From Arion vulgaris (taxonomy: Eukaryota > Mollusca > Gastropoda > Stylommatophora > Arionidae): a stretch of DNA of 64,000 bases. The DNA is taken from assembly GCA_020796225.1 (NCBI GenBank), contig CM036768.1, forward strand, positions 36,050,289 to 36,114,288. Direction: 5' to 3'. This document shows positions 21,501 through 26,700 of the stretch, one piece after another; positions within the stretch are counted from its first letter, which is position 1; the number at the start of each line of letters is the position of its first letter. The notes beneath the pieces were generated by a model that searched no databases, was not told where the DNA came from, and was given only the letters and a program-made list of their open reading frames with translations. The translations under genes were made by a program, and so were the position numbers.

Positions 21501-22828
21501 AACCTAACCCAAAGCCATGATTTTCCCGAAAATGTATGTCTGGCCCCACTAACAAAACCGATCACGAGCCGCCACTGATAATATGTATACTAATTTATGT
21601 CATTATCCTTCCTTAAACCTTCCTTTCGTTCGCGTGAATTATTATCTATGTATTCAACGTTATCTCTTGTATAAACTTCAGTCTTTTTTAGCTCAGACAG
21701 AGGTCTGTGTAGTTTTCTGTCCATTGTTGTTTCATTAGGTCAGTGAGTTTGCCTCAGTATATCATATTCGGGCAGTCTTGAAGTATGTGCTTTGCAGTCT
21801 GGTGTGCCTGTCTACGTGTACACATGGTTGGGTTGCTACTAACCCCGTCGAAACTTTGATTTGCTTGAAGATGATCGACGATTGACAAAGAAAATAGAAC
21901 AACGGAAAGTTAACTATTTTGTTTCTATAAAACGTCATGAAGGCTTGGAGAAACCAGTTATGAAATGAACTATGCCAGGAACGAGAAAAGGTGTAGTTCA
22001 AAGAAATTTAGAGCAAGTTATAAGAGGAACTGACATATATTAATTAGATTCGGAACATCGTATATAAGATAGATGGGTTTCTAGGAAAACTGTCATGGTA
22101 GCGAAATTTCATATCGAACAAGGGCAATTGATAAAACAAGCATGACAGCTTTTTTTTTTCAACGAGAGAAAATATAAAATTTGAACGGTTTTGAATGTAG
22201 CAACGTATGGGTGTGAAGCATGGACAATTAATAAGGCAGTCTTGAAACATATATGTGCTTTTGAATATAAGCGTTACACAGGTGCTCTCCCAATACTATG
22301 GACAGAGAAGATAGCAAAAGCAAATAGATATATCCAGAAGGAACTCAAAATCAAAGAAAACTGGCTGGTTCTAAAGATAAGAATGAGAAAATTGAAATAT
22401 TTTAGACAAAAAGTGTTGGAGAAAATCATTACGGAAGGAGACATTCCGGCAAAGAAGAGAAAGTGAAGATCACGTAGAAGATGGATTCAGTGTGTGACTG
22501 ATAATTTGAGCATGGCGGCAGCAGAGGCATGTGAGAGAGATAAATTCCAAAGAACTGTTAGAGTGACAAAGTTCTGCCCAGTACAGGATATTGGATGATG
22601 ATTTAACTGAAAATATAAGAGACGCTTATGAAGCATATGAATATGTTCAACTGGTTGTTGTAGTGGAAGAAACAAACTATCATGGTTTCAGTGACCGTAT
22701 ACCTCCCCGTTGAAACCAATCATGTGACGAAGCTGCAGGGGGCAAAGACACTCATTATTAAGATTTAGTTTAGCAATCTCATGGGCCTGCAACTCTTCGC
22801 TCCATTTACAGTTTTTTTTATCCTCCAT
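1666..22828 (-). CDS. CFAP52: CFAP52 (WDR16)-like WD40 protein gene, 5' half
   Basis: CFAP52 is a WD40-repeat protein of motile cilia and flagella, a microtubule inner protein of the axoneme. Seven exons on the minus strand give about 279 codons, matching roughly the first half of the ~620-residue family. In order they are 22828-22703, 19217-19142, 16765-16627, 12892-12697, 7934-7828, 3037-2936 and 1756-1666. Recognisable family segments are MIGFNG, GFNVIIE, TGHTG, NDGRFLASGQ, PVILWDW, LGGQDDGSVTVW, FATAGDSYGRIW, FCGTTSGDVL and LPLGVTAL. Every adjacent pair joins in phase at GT/AG sites, and three split codons restore family residues. One exon of about 52 nt (HPD..IYPL region) between 22703 and 19217 was not located, and the 3' half is off the left edge. 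Introns are almost entirely transposons. Similarity was judged by eye against the remembered family. Confidence 0.88.
1840..2312. mobile_element. hAT-type MITE (CAGTGGCGGCTCGT ends) with SINE inside
   Basis: Terminal inverted repeats begin CAGTGGCGGCTCGT and are flanked by a perfect 8-bp duplication ATTTCTAT (1832-1839 and 2313-2320), the length typical of hAT transposons. Without the inserted SINE (1928-2220) the element is ~170 bp and matches the copies at 16838, 17693, 20627 and 21417. Confidence 0.9.
1928..2220 (-). mobile_element. SINE-gamma, inside MITE
   Basis: Read on the minus strand it starts GGGGGACTGCCTAGAG, has a tRNA-like B box GGTTCGAACC, and ends with GAAAGGAAAAAA. A 13-bp duplication TATAAATTTAAAT flanks it (1915-1927, 2221-2233). 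It is a complete insertion of pol III type. Confidence 0.9.
2432..2692 (-). mobile_element. SINE-beta copy
   Basis: On the minus strand it runs from CGCTCGTGTGGTGGC through AAGCAAAGAATAGTGTCACT, CATGTCGTAAGAGGCGACTG, ATCGGATATGCTGG and AATCACAAAGAGTGATT to GTCGATATGGAG. The same order is seen in five other copies. Confidence 0.85.
2695..2862 (-). mobile_element. LINE-5 fragment
   Basis: About 165 bp resemble 7540-7690 (shared TCATCTTCTCTTTCTTAT, TTTCATCACTTC and TTATATTCATTA), which encodes LINE C-terminal sequence on the minus strand. Heavily mutated and short. Confidence 0.6.
2936..3037 (-). CDS. CFAP52: CFAP52 coding exon (FCGTTSGDVL)
   Basis: The exon follows CCGTGACAG and encodes ITDLDNSQLPLIFCGTTSGD then VLAIHGRTGVFQ. 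FCGTTSGDVL matches the family's YLGTTTGDIL strand. Two in-phase donors are possible, TTT|GTAGTA (end 2939) and GTA|GTAAAT (end 2936); the second fits the consensus better. Confidence 0.85.
3125..3260 (-). mobile_element. decayed SINE fragment
   Basis: Contains CACCAGCTGTGAATTCAGGCG, GACTGATTTTTGCGTGA and CCTCGCCATA, also met in order at 39070-39215 and partly in SINE-gamma. Too diverged to place precisely. Confidence 0.4.
3350..3600 (-). mobile_element. SINE-alpha copy
   Basis: On the minus strand: CCCGAGTGGTTACCGG head, GCATGTCGTAAGATGCGACT core, AAATCGGATGCACGTGTCC, CCAATGTGCAACGTATACAC, ATCACAAAGAGTGATT and a (GAA)n tail. The head resembles the A-box half of tRNA-Ser/Leu. Confidence 0.88.
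3622..4140 (-). mobile_element. SINE-zeta2 copy with nested SINE
   Basis: Minus-strand head near 4140 has a B-box-like GGGTTTGAATCC followed by GGACCGCGTCGTTCTG and GCCGGAGCTACGGAGTTCGT. The same sequence, without the insertion, is at 62950-63195. A SINE-delta copy splits it at 3739-4017. Confidence 0.72.
3739..4017 (+). mobile_element. SINE-delta, complete insertion
   Basis: The head GTCGCTGTAGCGTAGTTGTT followed by AGTGAACTCGC and a B-box-like GGTTCAGCTCC is tRNA-related. A T-rich tail precedes the second copy of an 11-bp duplication ACGAACTCCGT (3728-3738, 4018-4028). Confidence 0.82.
4360..4740 (-). mobile_element. LINE-3 3' fragment (RNase H end)
   Basis: Minus-strand sequence encodes GNERADRLAS, an RNase H motif of I-type LINEs, then a conserved tail including [18 protein letters not shown] and [13 protein letters not shown]. 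It is the inverted equivalent of 50225-50575. Frames are broken. Confidence 0.72.
4743..5699 (-). mobile_element. long SINE-alpha derivative with six-fold 88-bp array
   Basis: The right end carries the SINE-alpha head (inverse of CGCCCGAGTGCTTACC) and the left end a (GAA)n tail. Between them is a long body also present at 61418-61935, where one 88-bp unit is seen. Here that unit is amplified to six. Confidence 0.75.
4752..5290. repeat. 88-bp tandem repeat, six units
   Basis: GGCAGCCG or GGCAGTCG recurs at 4793, 4881, 4969, 5057, 5145 and 5233, exactly 88 bp apart. Each unit contains CTAGATTATGATTTCGGATT, CTCTAATAAAGG and TCAGCCACGCCATACAG. Units are over 90% alike, so the amplification looks recent. 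Confidence 0.95.
5835..6440 (-). mobile_element. SINE-beta copy split by SINE-gamma
   Basis: Left part (5835-5995) has the GTCGATAAGGACG, ATCGGATGTGCTGACC and GCCGGG-distal blocks of SINE-beta on the minus strand. The right part (6346-6440) supplies CATGTCGTAAGAGGCGACTG and AAGCAAAGAATAGTACCACT. SINE-gamma lies between. Confidence 0.75.
5996..6344 (-). mobile_element. SINE-gamma copy
   Basis: Head GGGGGACTGCCTAGAG at the right end, B box GGTTCGAACC, and a T-run at the left. About 35 bp next to the T-run are replaced by unrelated sequence, and the flanking 14-bp repeats match only loosely. Confidence 0.78.
6480..6655 (-). mobile_element. SINE-epsilon2 copy with (TTGA)n tail
   Basis: (ATTG)n at 6482-6510 is followed by TTCGGTGAGTAACCATGTGT and CTCCGATCTCTTTCTTACGA, as at 803-1012. 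Confidence 0.72.
6656..6990. other. unassigned CFAP52 intron sequence
   Basis: No repeat, coding match or splice-bounded exon was recognised. The 100-codon plus-strand frame (6763-7065) shows no domain. Confidence 0.4.
6992..7230 (-). mobile_element. LINE-8 C-terminal fragment
   Basis: Minus-strand translation gives VLLYGSETWKASTTTDRRIR and CLEGRYLRIITRIRLDK, the common 'YGSETW' region downstream of non-LTR reverse transcriptases. No start or end of the element is identifiable. Confidence 0.75.
7305..7775 (-). mobile_element. LINE-5 3' end, (ATT)n tail
   Basis: Encodes [46 protein letters not shown] and SRKRGRPK. The 3' end GGTATGGAGAAATTACTTGC to GAGAGTAATTATTATT recurs at 23277-23335 and 52622-52688, defining the family's terminus. 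Confidence 0.82.
7828..7934 (-). CDS. CFAP52: CFAP52 coding exon (GDSYGRIWTF)
   Basis: The exon is 107 nt after ATCTTCAG. Its first two bases complete an Ala codon, giving FATAGDSYGRIWTFDSNNK at the join, parallel to the family TAG-G-IRVWEL segment. It ends CFRVIICME before GTTAGA in phase 0. It lies between a LINE remnant and a SINE. Confidence 0.85.
8019..8269 (-). mobile_element. SINE-alpha, complete with TSD
   Basis: Full SINE-alpha on the minus strand with head CCCGAGTGGTTACCGGGG and tail (GAA)n. Perfect 12-bp duplication GTACCCTGATTT at 8007-8018 and 8270-8281. Confidence 0.92.
8390..8610 (+). mobile_element. LINE-7-type 3' fragment
   Basis: CACCTCAGAGATAACAGAGG, GAAGCACACACAAAAGCC and the end GACGCTGAAAGGCAAAACAGG resemble 14260-14380 and 60600-60760. 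Non-coding 3' sequence with many changes. Confidence 0.6.
8612..9055 (+). mobile_element. SINE-eta copy split by SINE-alpha
   Basis: Left part has a B-box-like GGGTTCAAACAC. Right part has CCGTTCAGAAAGCAATCACA and GTACTGAACGT...TGCCTAGAAAAT. The uninterrupted counterpart is at 11792-11990. Confidence 0.65.
8690..8948 (+). mobile_element. SINE-alpha, complete with TSD
   Basis: Plus-strand SINE-alpha with GGTTACCGGGACCCAAATTT, ATCGGATGCACATGTCC, ATCACAAAGAGTGATT and (GAA)n. The 13-bp duplication GGAAGCAAATT[C/T]G flanks it (8677-8689, 8949-8961) inside another SINE. Confidence 0.9.
9117..10735. repeat. 12-bp satellite (CATACATGTCAT), interrupted by SINE
   Basis: Two blocks, 9117-9757 and 10102-10735, about 53 units each, of CATACAT[G/T]TCAT. 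The unit is a multiple of three without stops in several frames, so long frames on both strands (IISSYM, MYDEMYDD and MKCMM types) are artefacts of composition. It lies in a CFAP52 intron. Confidence 0.97.
9760..10101 (-). mobile_element. SINE-gamma inserted in satellite
   Basis: Complete SINE-gamma: T-run at the left, B box, and GGGGGACTGCC end at the right. Flanks GTCATTATACAT (9748-9759) and GTCATCATACAT (10102-10113) fit a 12-bp duplication of the satellite unit, though the satellite itself could mimic this. Confidence 0.9.
10736..11050. other. unassigned CFAP52 intron sequence
   Basis: Contains a short piece resembling the SINE-alpha hairpin near 10795 but otherwise no recognised feature. 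Confidence 0.4.
11051..11165 (-). mobile_element. tRNA-headed SINE fragment
   Basis: Minus strand reads ACGCTCGTATTGCTAGGCTA, then GTGGTTCGAGTCCCG, a good B box. No 3' partner was identified. A degenerate tRNA relic is the alternative. Confidence 0.5.
11338..11452 (+). mobile_element. SINE-delta 5' fragment
   Basis: GCATTAGCGCAGTTGTTAGT, GAACTCGCTTC and GGGTTCAATTCC match the head at 3739. The body is truncated where SINE-beta begins. Confidence 0.68.
11453..11712 (-). mobile_element. SINE-beta copy
   Basis: Shows GTCGATATGAAGCG, AATCACACAGAGTGG, ATCGGATGTGCTGGCCTAC, CATGTCGTAAGAGGCAACTG and AAGCAAAGAATAGTGCCACT in SINE-beta order on the minus strand. Confidence 0.82.
11792..11990 (+). mobile_element. 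SINE-eta copy
   Basis: Head GGCGTCTGTGGCTTAGGGGT with B box GAGTTCGAATC, then CCAAACGTTCAGAAAGCAAT and TACTGAACGTAATAATGCC. tRNA-derived in appearance. Confidence 0.65.
12130..12250. repeat. ~53-bp direct duplication
   Basis: GCCATGCCACAATCTT, CAACTCACTCT and CCATTTCTTCTCCATGTTTC occur twice in succession. Reverse strand hints at LINE-like sequence, not firm. Confidence 0.6.
12315..12640 (-). mobile_element. LINE-8-like 3' fragment
   Basis: Encodes [20 protein letters not shown], then KTIQDLQLLATNRITWRS, the GRP-T-RR tail of non-LTR retrotransposon proteins. It sits in the intron just downstream of a CFAP52 exon. Confidence 0.7.
12697..12892 (-). CDS. CFAP52: CFAP52 coding exon (LGGQDDGSVTVW)
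   Basis: The exon is 196 nt, entered through CAATTTCAG and left through CTG|GTAATG. It encodes TKTEFLAFS, then FSLGGQDDGSVTVWSSAAKK and GIMHCLATSKIDEGIFAT. This is the most recognisable part of the gene: the family has LGG-DDGSV-VW at the same place. It ends in phase 1. Confidence 0.92.
12974..13317 (+). mobile_element. SINE-gamma, complete with TSD
   Basis: From ATGGGGGACTGCCTAG with B box GGTTCGAACC to GCGGACGAAAG and a 21-bp poly-A. Perfect 10-bp duplication GTGCTCAGTC at 12964-12973 and 13318-13327. Confidence 0.93.
13328..14400 (+). mobile_element. LINE-7 fragment split by LINE-2
   Basis: Left part encodes NTIFLPTLCYQC; right part (14029 on) gives FLRRMLGVTTRDRLRNED and continues to a 3' end like 20802-20990. 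Removing the insertion 13445-14016 joins the two. Frames are broken and the 5' part is absent. Confidence 0.75.
13445..14016 (-). mobile_element. LINE-2 3' insertion (RNase H domain) with TSD
   Basis: Encodes [20 protein letters not shown], the RNase H histidine/aspartate region of I/Nimb-type LINEs, then [20 protein letters not shown], a degenerate Cys-rich tail. The 3' end is (GGAA)n. Flanked by TGCTATCAGTGC (13433-13444, 14017-14028). It is a 5'-truncated copy with a largely intact frame. Confidence 0.9.
14401..14629. repeat. unassigned sequence and (TAG)n microsatellite
   Basis: An irregular GTA/TAG trinucleotide run at 14566-14629 is the insertion site of the following hAT element. Confidence 0.6.
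14630..16091 (-). mobile_element. deleted hAT transposon with TSD
   Basis: Left end CAGTGGCGTCACTGGGGTTG and right end inverse of CACGGGCGTCACTAGGGGTG form terminal inverted repeats. Flanking 8-bp copies AGTAGTAG (14622-14629) and AGTAGTAT (16092-16099) differ at one base, though the microsatellite context weakens this. At ~1.46 kb it lacks most of a hAT transposase. Confidence 0.87.
14904..15916 (-). pseudogene. hAT transposase remnant (ZMYM1-like type)
   Basis: Three minus-strand pieces: 15916-15593 with LSTTRWSAHHAAVKPVKDKF, 15593-15411, and 15377-14904 ending in the hAT C-terminal dimerisation region VASCERSFSKLKLIKNYLRS and SDLAILSIE. N-terminal zinc finger and most catalytic sequence are missing, and frames are interrupted. 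It can only be a relic. Confidence 0.87.
16101..16350 (-). mobile_element. SINE-alpha copy
   Basis: (CTT)n, then the full SINE-alpha on the minus strand to the head CGCCCGAGTGGTTACCGGGG. It begins one base after the hAT duplication. Confidence 0.88.
16351..16455 (-). mobile_element. LINE-7 fragment
   Basis: Inverse of 55430-55545: shared ACTTTCTTTCTTACGCTGAT / GTTGGTGACTCTGTCTTTTC. The following 170 bp up to the CFAP52 exon are unassigned. Confidence 0.65.
16627..16765 (-). CDS. CFAP52: CFAP52 coding exon (first WD repeat, ILWDW)
   Basis: The exon is 139 nt and follows TTCAACAG; it ends CACAAG before GTAAGC. It encodes TISAITMSNDGRFLASGQ and PVILWDWYSRQPLL, the ASGQ/ILWD core of a WD repeat, ending MHK. 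The next exon begins TKTEFLAFS, aligning with the family HKGK-EALAFS junction in phase 0. Confidence 0.87.
16838..17269. mobile_element. hAT-type MITE with SINE-alpha inside
   Basis: CAGTGGCGGCTCGTCCTTAA ... ACGAGCCGCCACTG with perfect 8-bp duplication CCCCAACC (16830-16837, 17270-17277). Confidence 0.92.
16931..17184 (+). mobile_element. SINE-alpha inside MITE, with TSD
   Basis: Complete SINE-alpha from CCGCCCGAGTGGTTACTGGG to the GAAGAA tail, flanked by AAAATATAAC at 16921-16930 and 17185-17194. Confidence 0.93.
17278..17692. other. unassigned CFAP52 intron sequence
   Basis: No recognised repeat except a terminal (TA)n run into which the next MITE inserted. Confidence 0.4.
17693..17846. 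mobile_element. hAT-type MITE, 154 bp
   Basis: CAGGGGCGGCTCGTCATTAA ... ACGAGCCGCCACTG, flanked by TATATATA on both sides; the host (TA)n makes the duplication less certain. Confidence 0.85.
18120..18640 (+). mobile_element. LINE-7 3' fragment
   Basis: Encodes IINSIFIPTLCYQSQTWALT, TREMRCLRKAVNKTRRDHIR, EEIRRTVGTTPAIRFIE and KGRPRKRWVDGVTDILK. It is closely related to the inverted copy at 40659-41145. One frameshift near 18370. Confidence 0.82.
18641..19141. other. unassigned CFAP52 intron sequence
   Basis: No coding or repeat match recognised in either strand. Confidence 0.4.
19142..19217 (-). CDS. CFAP52: CFAP52 coding exon (GFNVIIE to TGHTG)
   Basis: The exon starts TA|GGG after TCTACACAG. 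Any C or T from the preceding exon makes this split codon Leu, the residue the family has before GC/FxV. It ends GG before GTAGGT, and GG plus the next exon's A restores Gly of GHTG-TISAI. The sequence is short and partly diverged, so on its own it is weaker than the other exons. Confidence 0.68.
19440..19840 (+). mobile_element. LINE-6 3' fragment
   Basis: Three short direct repeats of ACTAAATGCTACAGAAAGATC open it; then RKITYFGHIKRHDGLERTIL, a GH-RH motif like the 41320-41673 copy, and a 3' end CCTATAAAGGATACGCACCT. The frame is broken near 19700. Confidence 0.72.
19925..20347 (+). mobile_element. SINE-epsilon2, longest copy
   Basis: A tRNA-like head (GTATCGTAGAGGGTAGGTGC, B box CCGGTTCGCTCC), then the block shared with 803-1012 and 6480-6655, ending in ATCAATCAAATGAT. 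About 420 bp. Confidence 0.68.
20370..20990 (+). mobile_element. LINE-7 3' fragment split by MITE
   Basis: Left part has CAACATTATGATGTTAGTGC and AGAAGAGACCGGTTTAGAAA; right part ends with ATCCTGACGTTGTGAGGCAA. The two rejoin exactly at GGTTCGAC when the MITE is removed. Confidence 0.75.
20627..20793. mobile_element. hAT-type MITE, 167 bp
   Basis: AGTGGCGGTTCGTCATTAAG ... GTGAGCCGCCAC, flanked by perfect 8-bp duplication GGTTCGAC (20619-20626, 20794-20801). Confidence 0.92.
21066..21328 (+). mobile_element. SINE-beta, complete with TSD
   Basis: GCCGGGGCCCGCATGGGAAG, AAAGAATAGTACCACTGTG, TTTCGTAAGAGGCGACTGAG and GGTCGATATGGAGCGTACG in order. Duplication TTGTAATAAT at 21056-21065 and 21329-21338. 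Confidence 0.9.
21417..21577. mobile_element. hAT-type MITE, 161 bp
   Basis: CAGTGACGGCTCGTCATTAA ... ACGAGCCGCCACTG; the 8-bp flanks ATTCTATG and ATAATATG match at six positions. Confidence 0.85.
21600..21835 (-). mobile_element. LINE-2 3' end
   Basis: Inverse of CCAGACTGCAAAGCACATAC, CTTCAAGACTGCCCGAATAT and ACAACGTTGAATACATAG, matching the 3' part of the 13445-14016 copy, with a GGAA-like tail. Confidence 0.75.
22165..22620 (+). mobile_element. LINE-6 3' fragment
   Basis: Encodes NVATYGCEAWTINKAVLKHI, CAFEYKRYTGALPILWTEKI and QKELKIKENWLVLKIRM, as in the inverted copy at 41320-41673. Ends about 80 bp before CFAP52 exon 1. Confidence 0.8.
22703..22828 (-). CDS. CFAP52: CFAP52 first coding exon
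   Basis: Forty-two codons begin MEDKKN and end HMIGFNGE, then a GTATAC donor follows in phase 0. The ATG has G at -3 and G at +4. An in-frame TAA lies eight codons upstream, so this start is preferred. IGFNG is the family's N-terminal signature. The TTCTTAACAG just upstream could be the acceptor of a 5' UTR exon. Confidence 0.8.
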
Positions 22829-23009
22829 TGCGACTTCAATGTGAATCTGTTAAGAAGGTAAATAAGAGAATTTGAATCCACGTCATGTAATGTTGTAGTA
22901 AATGTGAAGTAAATCAGCTTCTAAATGTCTAAATAAAATATGGAACTGCAAGTTATATAGTTTTAAAACTAAATTACGAATTTTTTATTCTAATTTGTCT
23001 CAATTCTAA

Positions 23010-23335
23010 CATATGCCAGCGGAGTTGGAAAATGACTAAAGATATAGAAAGCAAGTTGAGTGCATTTGAAAATAGATGTCTACGAAAAATAATGGACATA
23101 AGAGATGATGAAATCAGAGAATTCAGGAGAGATGATGAAATCAGAGACATTTCTGGTCAATCACTAGTGACAATTGTTATTGAAGTAGACACTGAAACGA
23201 ACTTGCTGAGATAGGCAAAAATATAGGTCTCAATTTCATGGAAGAGATTGAGGCAGTTACCCAGGACAGAGTGGTATGGAGAAATTACATGCAGGCCCTA
23301 TATAACTTATAACGGGATGAGAGGAATTATTATTA
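23010..23335 (+). mobile_element. LINE-5 3' end, (ATT)n tail
   Basis: Encodes MTKDIESKLSAFENRCLRKI and a shortened downstream part, then the terminus GGTATGGAGAAATTACATGC to ATTATTATAT. It lies upstream of CFAP52, in the intergenic interval. Confidence 0.78.
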
Positions 23336-23339
23336 TATG

Positions 23340-23400
23340 GGAGGTGTTGAAAGCCGCAATAGCGTAGTGATTAATACATTTTCTTCTTAACTCATACAAT
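23340..23400 (+). mobile_element. SINE-delta head fragment
   Basis: AAAGCCGCAATAGCGTAGTG followed by ATTAATAC matches the first part of the SINE-delta head only. Confidence 0.45.
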
Positions 23401-23636
23401 ACGAAACGCCACCTGACAGACCATAAAGTTAGTTCCCTTTACGCAAAGCCACTTCCGTACCGTATGGATTCTAACCAGTTTTTAATATATCAGAGATTAT
23501 TTTTGCATATACACCTTGTAAAAGTCGTGTCCTGTTCCATTCTATTTCCGTCCGCTCCAAAACATTGTTTATCTCATGTTACAAGTGATATTTTATTTTT
23601 TAATCATTTGTAAGTTTACACAAGAAAACTGCAATA

Positions 23637-23753
23637 ATGGCTAGTAATGATCGTCAACAGTGTCTGTCTGCAGTTAAAGCCTCACAACTTATTTATTCAT
23701 GGATTAACAATGATAATAATGGTGAATCTAGTGAGGAAAGTAACAGACAGTAG
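23637..23753 (+). pseudogene. 38-codon open frame that runs into the satellite
   Basis: ATG at 23637 opens MASNDRQQCLSAVKASQLIY, SWINNDNNGE and SSEESNRQ, then TAG. The last 10 codons are already the satellite unit. The acidic Ser/Glu ending resembles N-termini of piggyBac-type transposases, but no catalytic domain is present. It may be the surviving start of a disrupted transposase gene, or a chance frame. Confidence 0.4.
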
Positions 23754-26700
23754 TTAGTGACGATTTAGAATCTAGTGAGGACAGTAACAGACAGTAGTTA
23801 GTGACGATTTGGAATCTAGTGAGGACAGTAACAGACAGTAGATAGTGACGATTTGGAATCTAGTGAGGACAGTAACAGACAGGAGTTAGTGACGATTTGG
23901 AATCTAGTGAGGACAGTAACAGACAGTAGTTAGTGACGATTTAGAATCTAGTGAGACAGTAAAGACAGTAGTTAGTGACGATTGGAATCTAGTGAGGACA
24001 GTAACAGACAGTAGTTAGTGACGATTTGGAATCTAGGAGACAGAACAGACAGTAGTTAGTGACGATTTGGAATCTAGTGAGGACAGTAACAGACAGTAGT
24101 TAGTGACGATTTGGAATCTAGTGAGGACAGTAACAGACAGTAGTTAGTGACGATTTGAATCTAGTGAGGACAGTAACAGACAGTAGTTAGGACGATTGGA
24201 ATCTAGTAGGACAGTAACAGACAGTAGTTAGGGACGATTTGGAATCTAGTGAAGACAGTAACAGACAGTAGTTAGTGACGATTTGGAATCTAGGACATGA
24301 CAGACAGTAGTTAGGGACGATTTGGAATCTAGTGAAGACAGTAACAGACAGTAGTTAGTGACGATTTGGAATCTAGTGAGGACAGTAACAGACAGTAGTT
24401 AGGGACGATTTGGAATCTAGTGAGGACAGTAACAGACAGTAGTTAGGGACGATTTAGAATCTAGTGAGACAGTAACAGACAGTAGTTAGGAACGATTTAG
24501 AATCTAGTGAGGACAGTACAGACAGTAGTTGTGACGATTTAGAATCCAGTGAGGACAGTAACACAGTAGTTAGTGACGATTTAGAATCTACGGGGACAGT
24601 AACAGACAGTAGTTAGGAACGATTTGGAATCTAGTGAGGACAGTAACAGACAGTAGTTGGGGACGATTTGAATCGAGGAGGACAGTAACAGACAGTAGTT
24701 AGGAACGATTTGGAATCTAGTGAGGACAGTAACAGACAGTAGTTAGGACGATTTGGAATCTAGTGGGGACAGTAACAGACAGTAGTTAGTGACGATTTGG
24801 AATCTAGTGAGGACAGTAACAGACAGTAGTTAGGACGATTTGGAATCTAGTGGGGACAGTAACAGACAGTAGTTAGTGACGATTTGGAATCTAGTGAAGA
24901 CAGTAACAGACAGTAGTTAGTGACGATTTGGAATCTAGTGGGGACAGTAACAGACAGTAGTTGAGGACGATTTGGAATCTAGTGAGACAGTAACAGACAG
25001 TAGTTAGGGACGATTTGGAATCTAGTAGGACAGTAACAGACAGTAGTTAGTGACGATTTGGAATCTAGTGAGGACAGTAACAGACAGTAGTTAGTGACGA
25101 TTTTGAATCTAGTGAGGACAGTAACAGACAGTAGTTAGTGACGATTTGGAATCTAGTGAGGACAGTAACAGACATGTTAGGACGATTTGGAATCTAGTGA
25201 GGACAGTAACAGACAGTAGTTAGTGACGATTTGGAATCTAGTGAGACAGTAACAGACATATTGGACGATTTGGAATCTAGTGAGGACAGTAACAGACAGT
25301 AGTTAGTGACGATTTGGAATCTAGTGGGGACAGTAACAGACAGTAGTTAGTGACGATTTGGAATCTAGTGAGGACAATAACAGACAGTAGTTAGGGACGA
25401 TTTGGAATCTAGTGAGGACAGTAACAGACAGTAGTTAGTGACGATTTGGAATCTAGTGAGGACAGTAATAGACAGTAGTTAGGACGATTTGGAATCTAGT
25501 GAGGACAGTAACAGACAGTAGTTAGTGACGATTTGGAATCTAGTGAGGACAGTAACAGACAGTAGTTAGTGACGATTTGGAATCTAGTGAGGACAGTAAC
25601 AGACAGTAAGTTAGGGACGATTTGGAATCTAGTGAGGACAGTAACAGACAGTAGTTAGTGACGATTTGGAATCTAGTGAAGACAGTAACAGACAGTAGTT
25701 AGTGACGATTTGGAATCTAGTGAGGACAGTAACAGACAGTAGTTAGGGACGATTTGGAATCTAGTGAGGACAGTAACAGACGAAGTAGTGACGATTTGGA
25801 ATCTAGTGAGGACAGTAACAGACAGTAGTTAGTGACGATTTGGAATCTAGTGAGGACAGTAACAGACAGTAGTTATGGACGATTTGGAATCTAGTGAGGA
25901 CAGTAACAGACAGTAGTTAGTGACGATTTGGAATCTAGTGAAGACAGTAACAGACAGTAGTTAGTGACGATTTGGAATCTAGTGAGGACAGTAACAGACA
26001 GTAGTTATGGACGATTTGGAATCTAGTGAGGACAGTAACAGACAGTAGTTAGTGACGATTTGGAATCTAGTGAAGACAGTAACAGACAGTAGTTAGTGAC
26101 GATTTGGAATCTAGTGAGACAGTAACAGACAGTAGTTAGGACGATTTGGAATCTAGTGAGGACAGTAACAGAGTAGTAGTGACGATTTGGAATCTAGTGA
26201 GGACCGTAACAGACAGTAGTTAGTGACGATTTGGAATCTAGTGAGGACAGTAACAGTCAGTAGTTAGTGACGATTTGGAATCTAGTGAGGACAGTAACAG
26301 ACAGTAGTTAGTGACGATTTTGAATCTAGTGAGGACAGTAACAGACAGTAGTTAGTGACGATTTGGAATCTAGTGAGGACAGTAACAGACAGTAGTTAGG
26401 GACGATTTGGAATCTAGTGAGGACAGTAACAGACAGTAGTTAGTGACGATTTGGAATCTAGTGAGGACAGTAACAGACAGTAGTTAGGGACGATTTGGAA
26501 TCTAGTGAGGACAGTAACAGACAGTAGTTAGTGACGATTTGGAATCTAGTGAGGACAGTAACAGACAGTAGTTAGTGACGATTTGGAATCTAGTGAGGAC
26601 AGTAACAGACAGTAGTTAGTGACGATTTGGAATCTAGTGAGGACAGTAACAGACAGTAGTTAGTGACGATTTGGAATCTAGTGAGGACAGTAACAGACAG

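Noticed and set aside
22040..22110. Candidate for the missing CFAP52 exon (minus strand, NPSILYT-like)
   Set aside because: No usable donor in the required phase and too little similarity.
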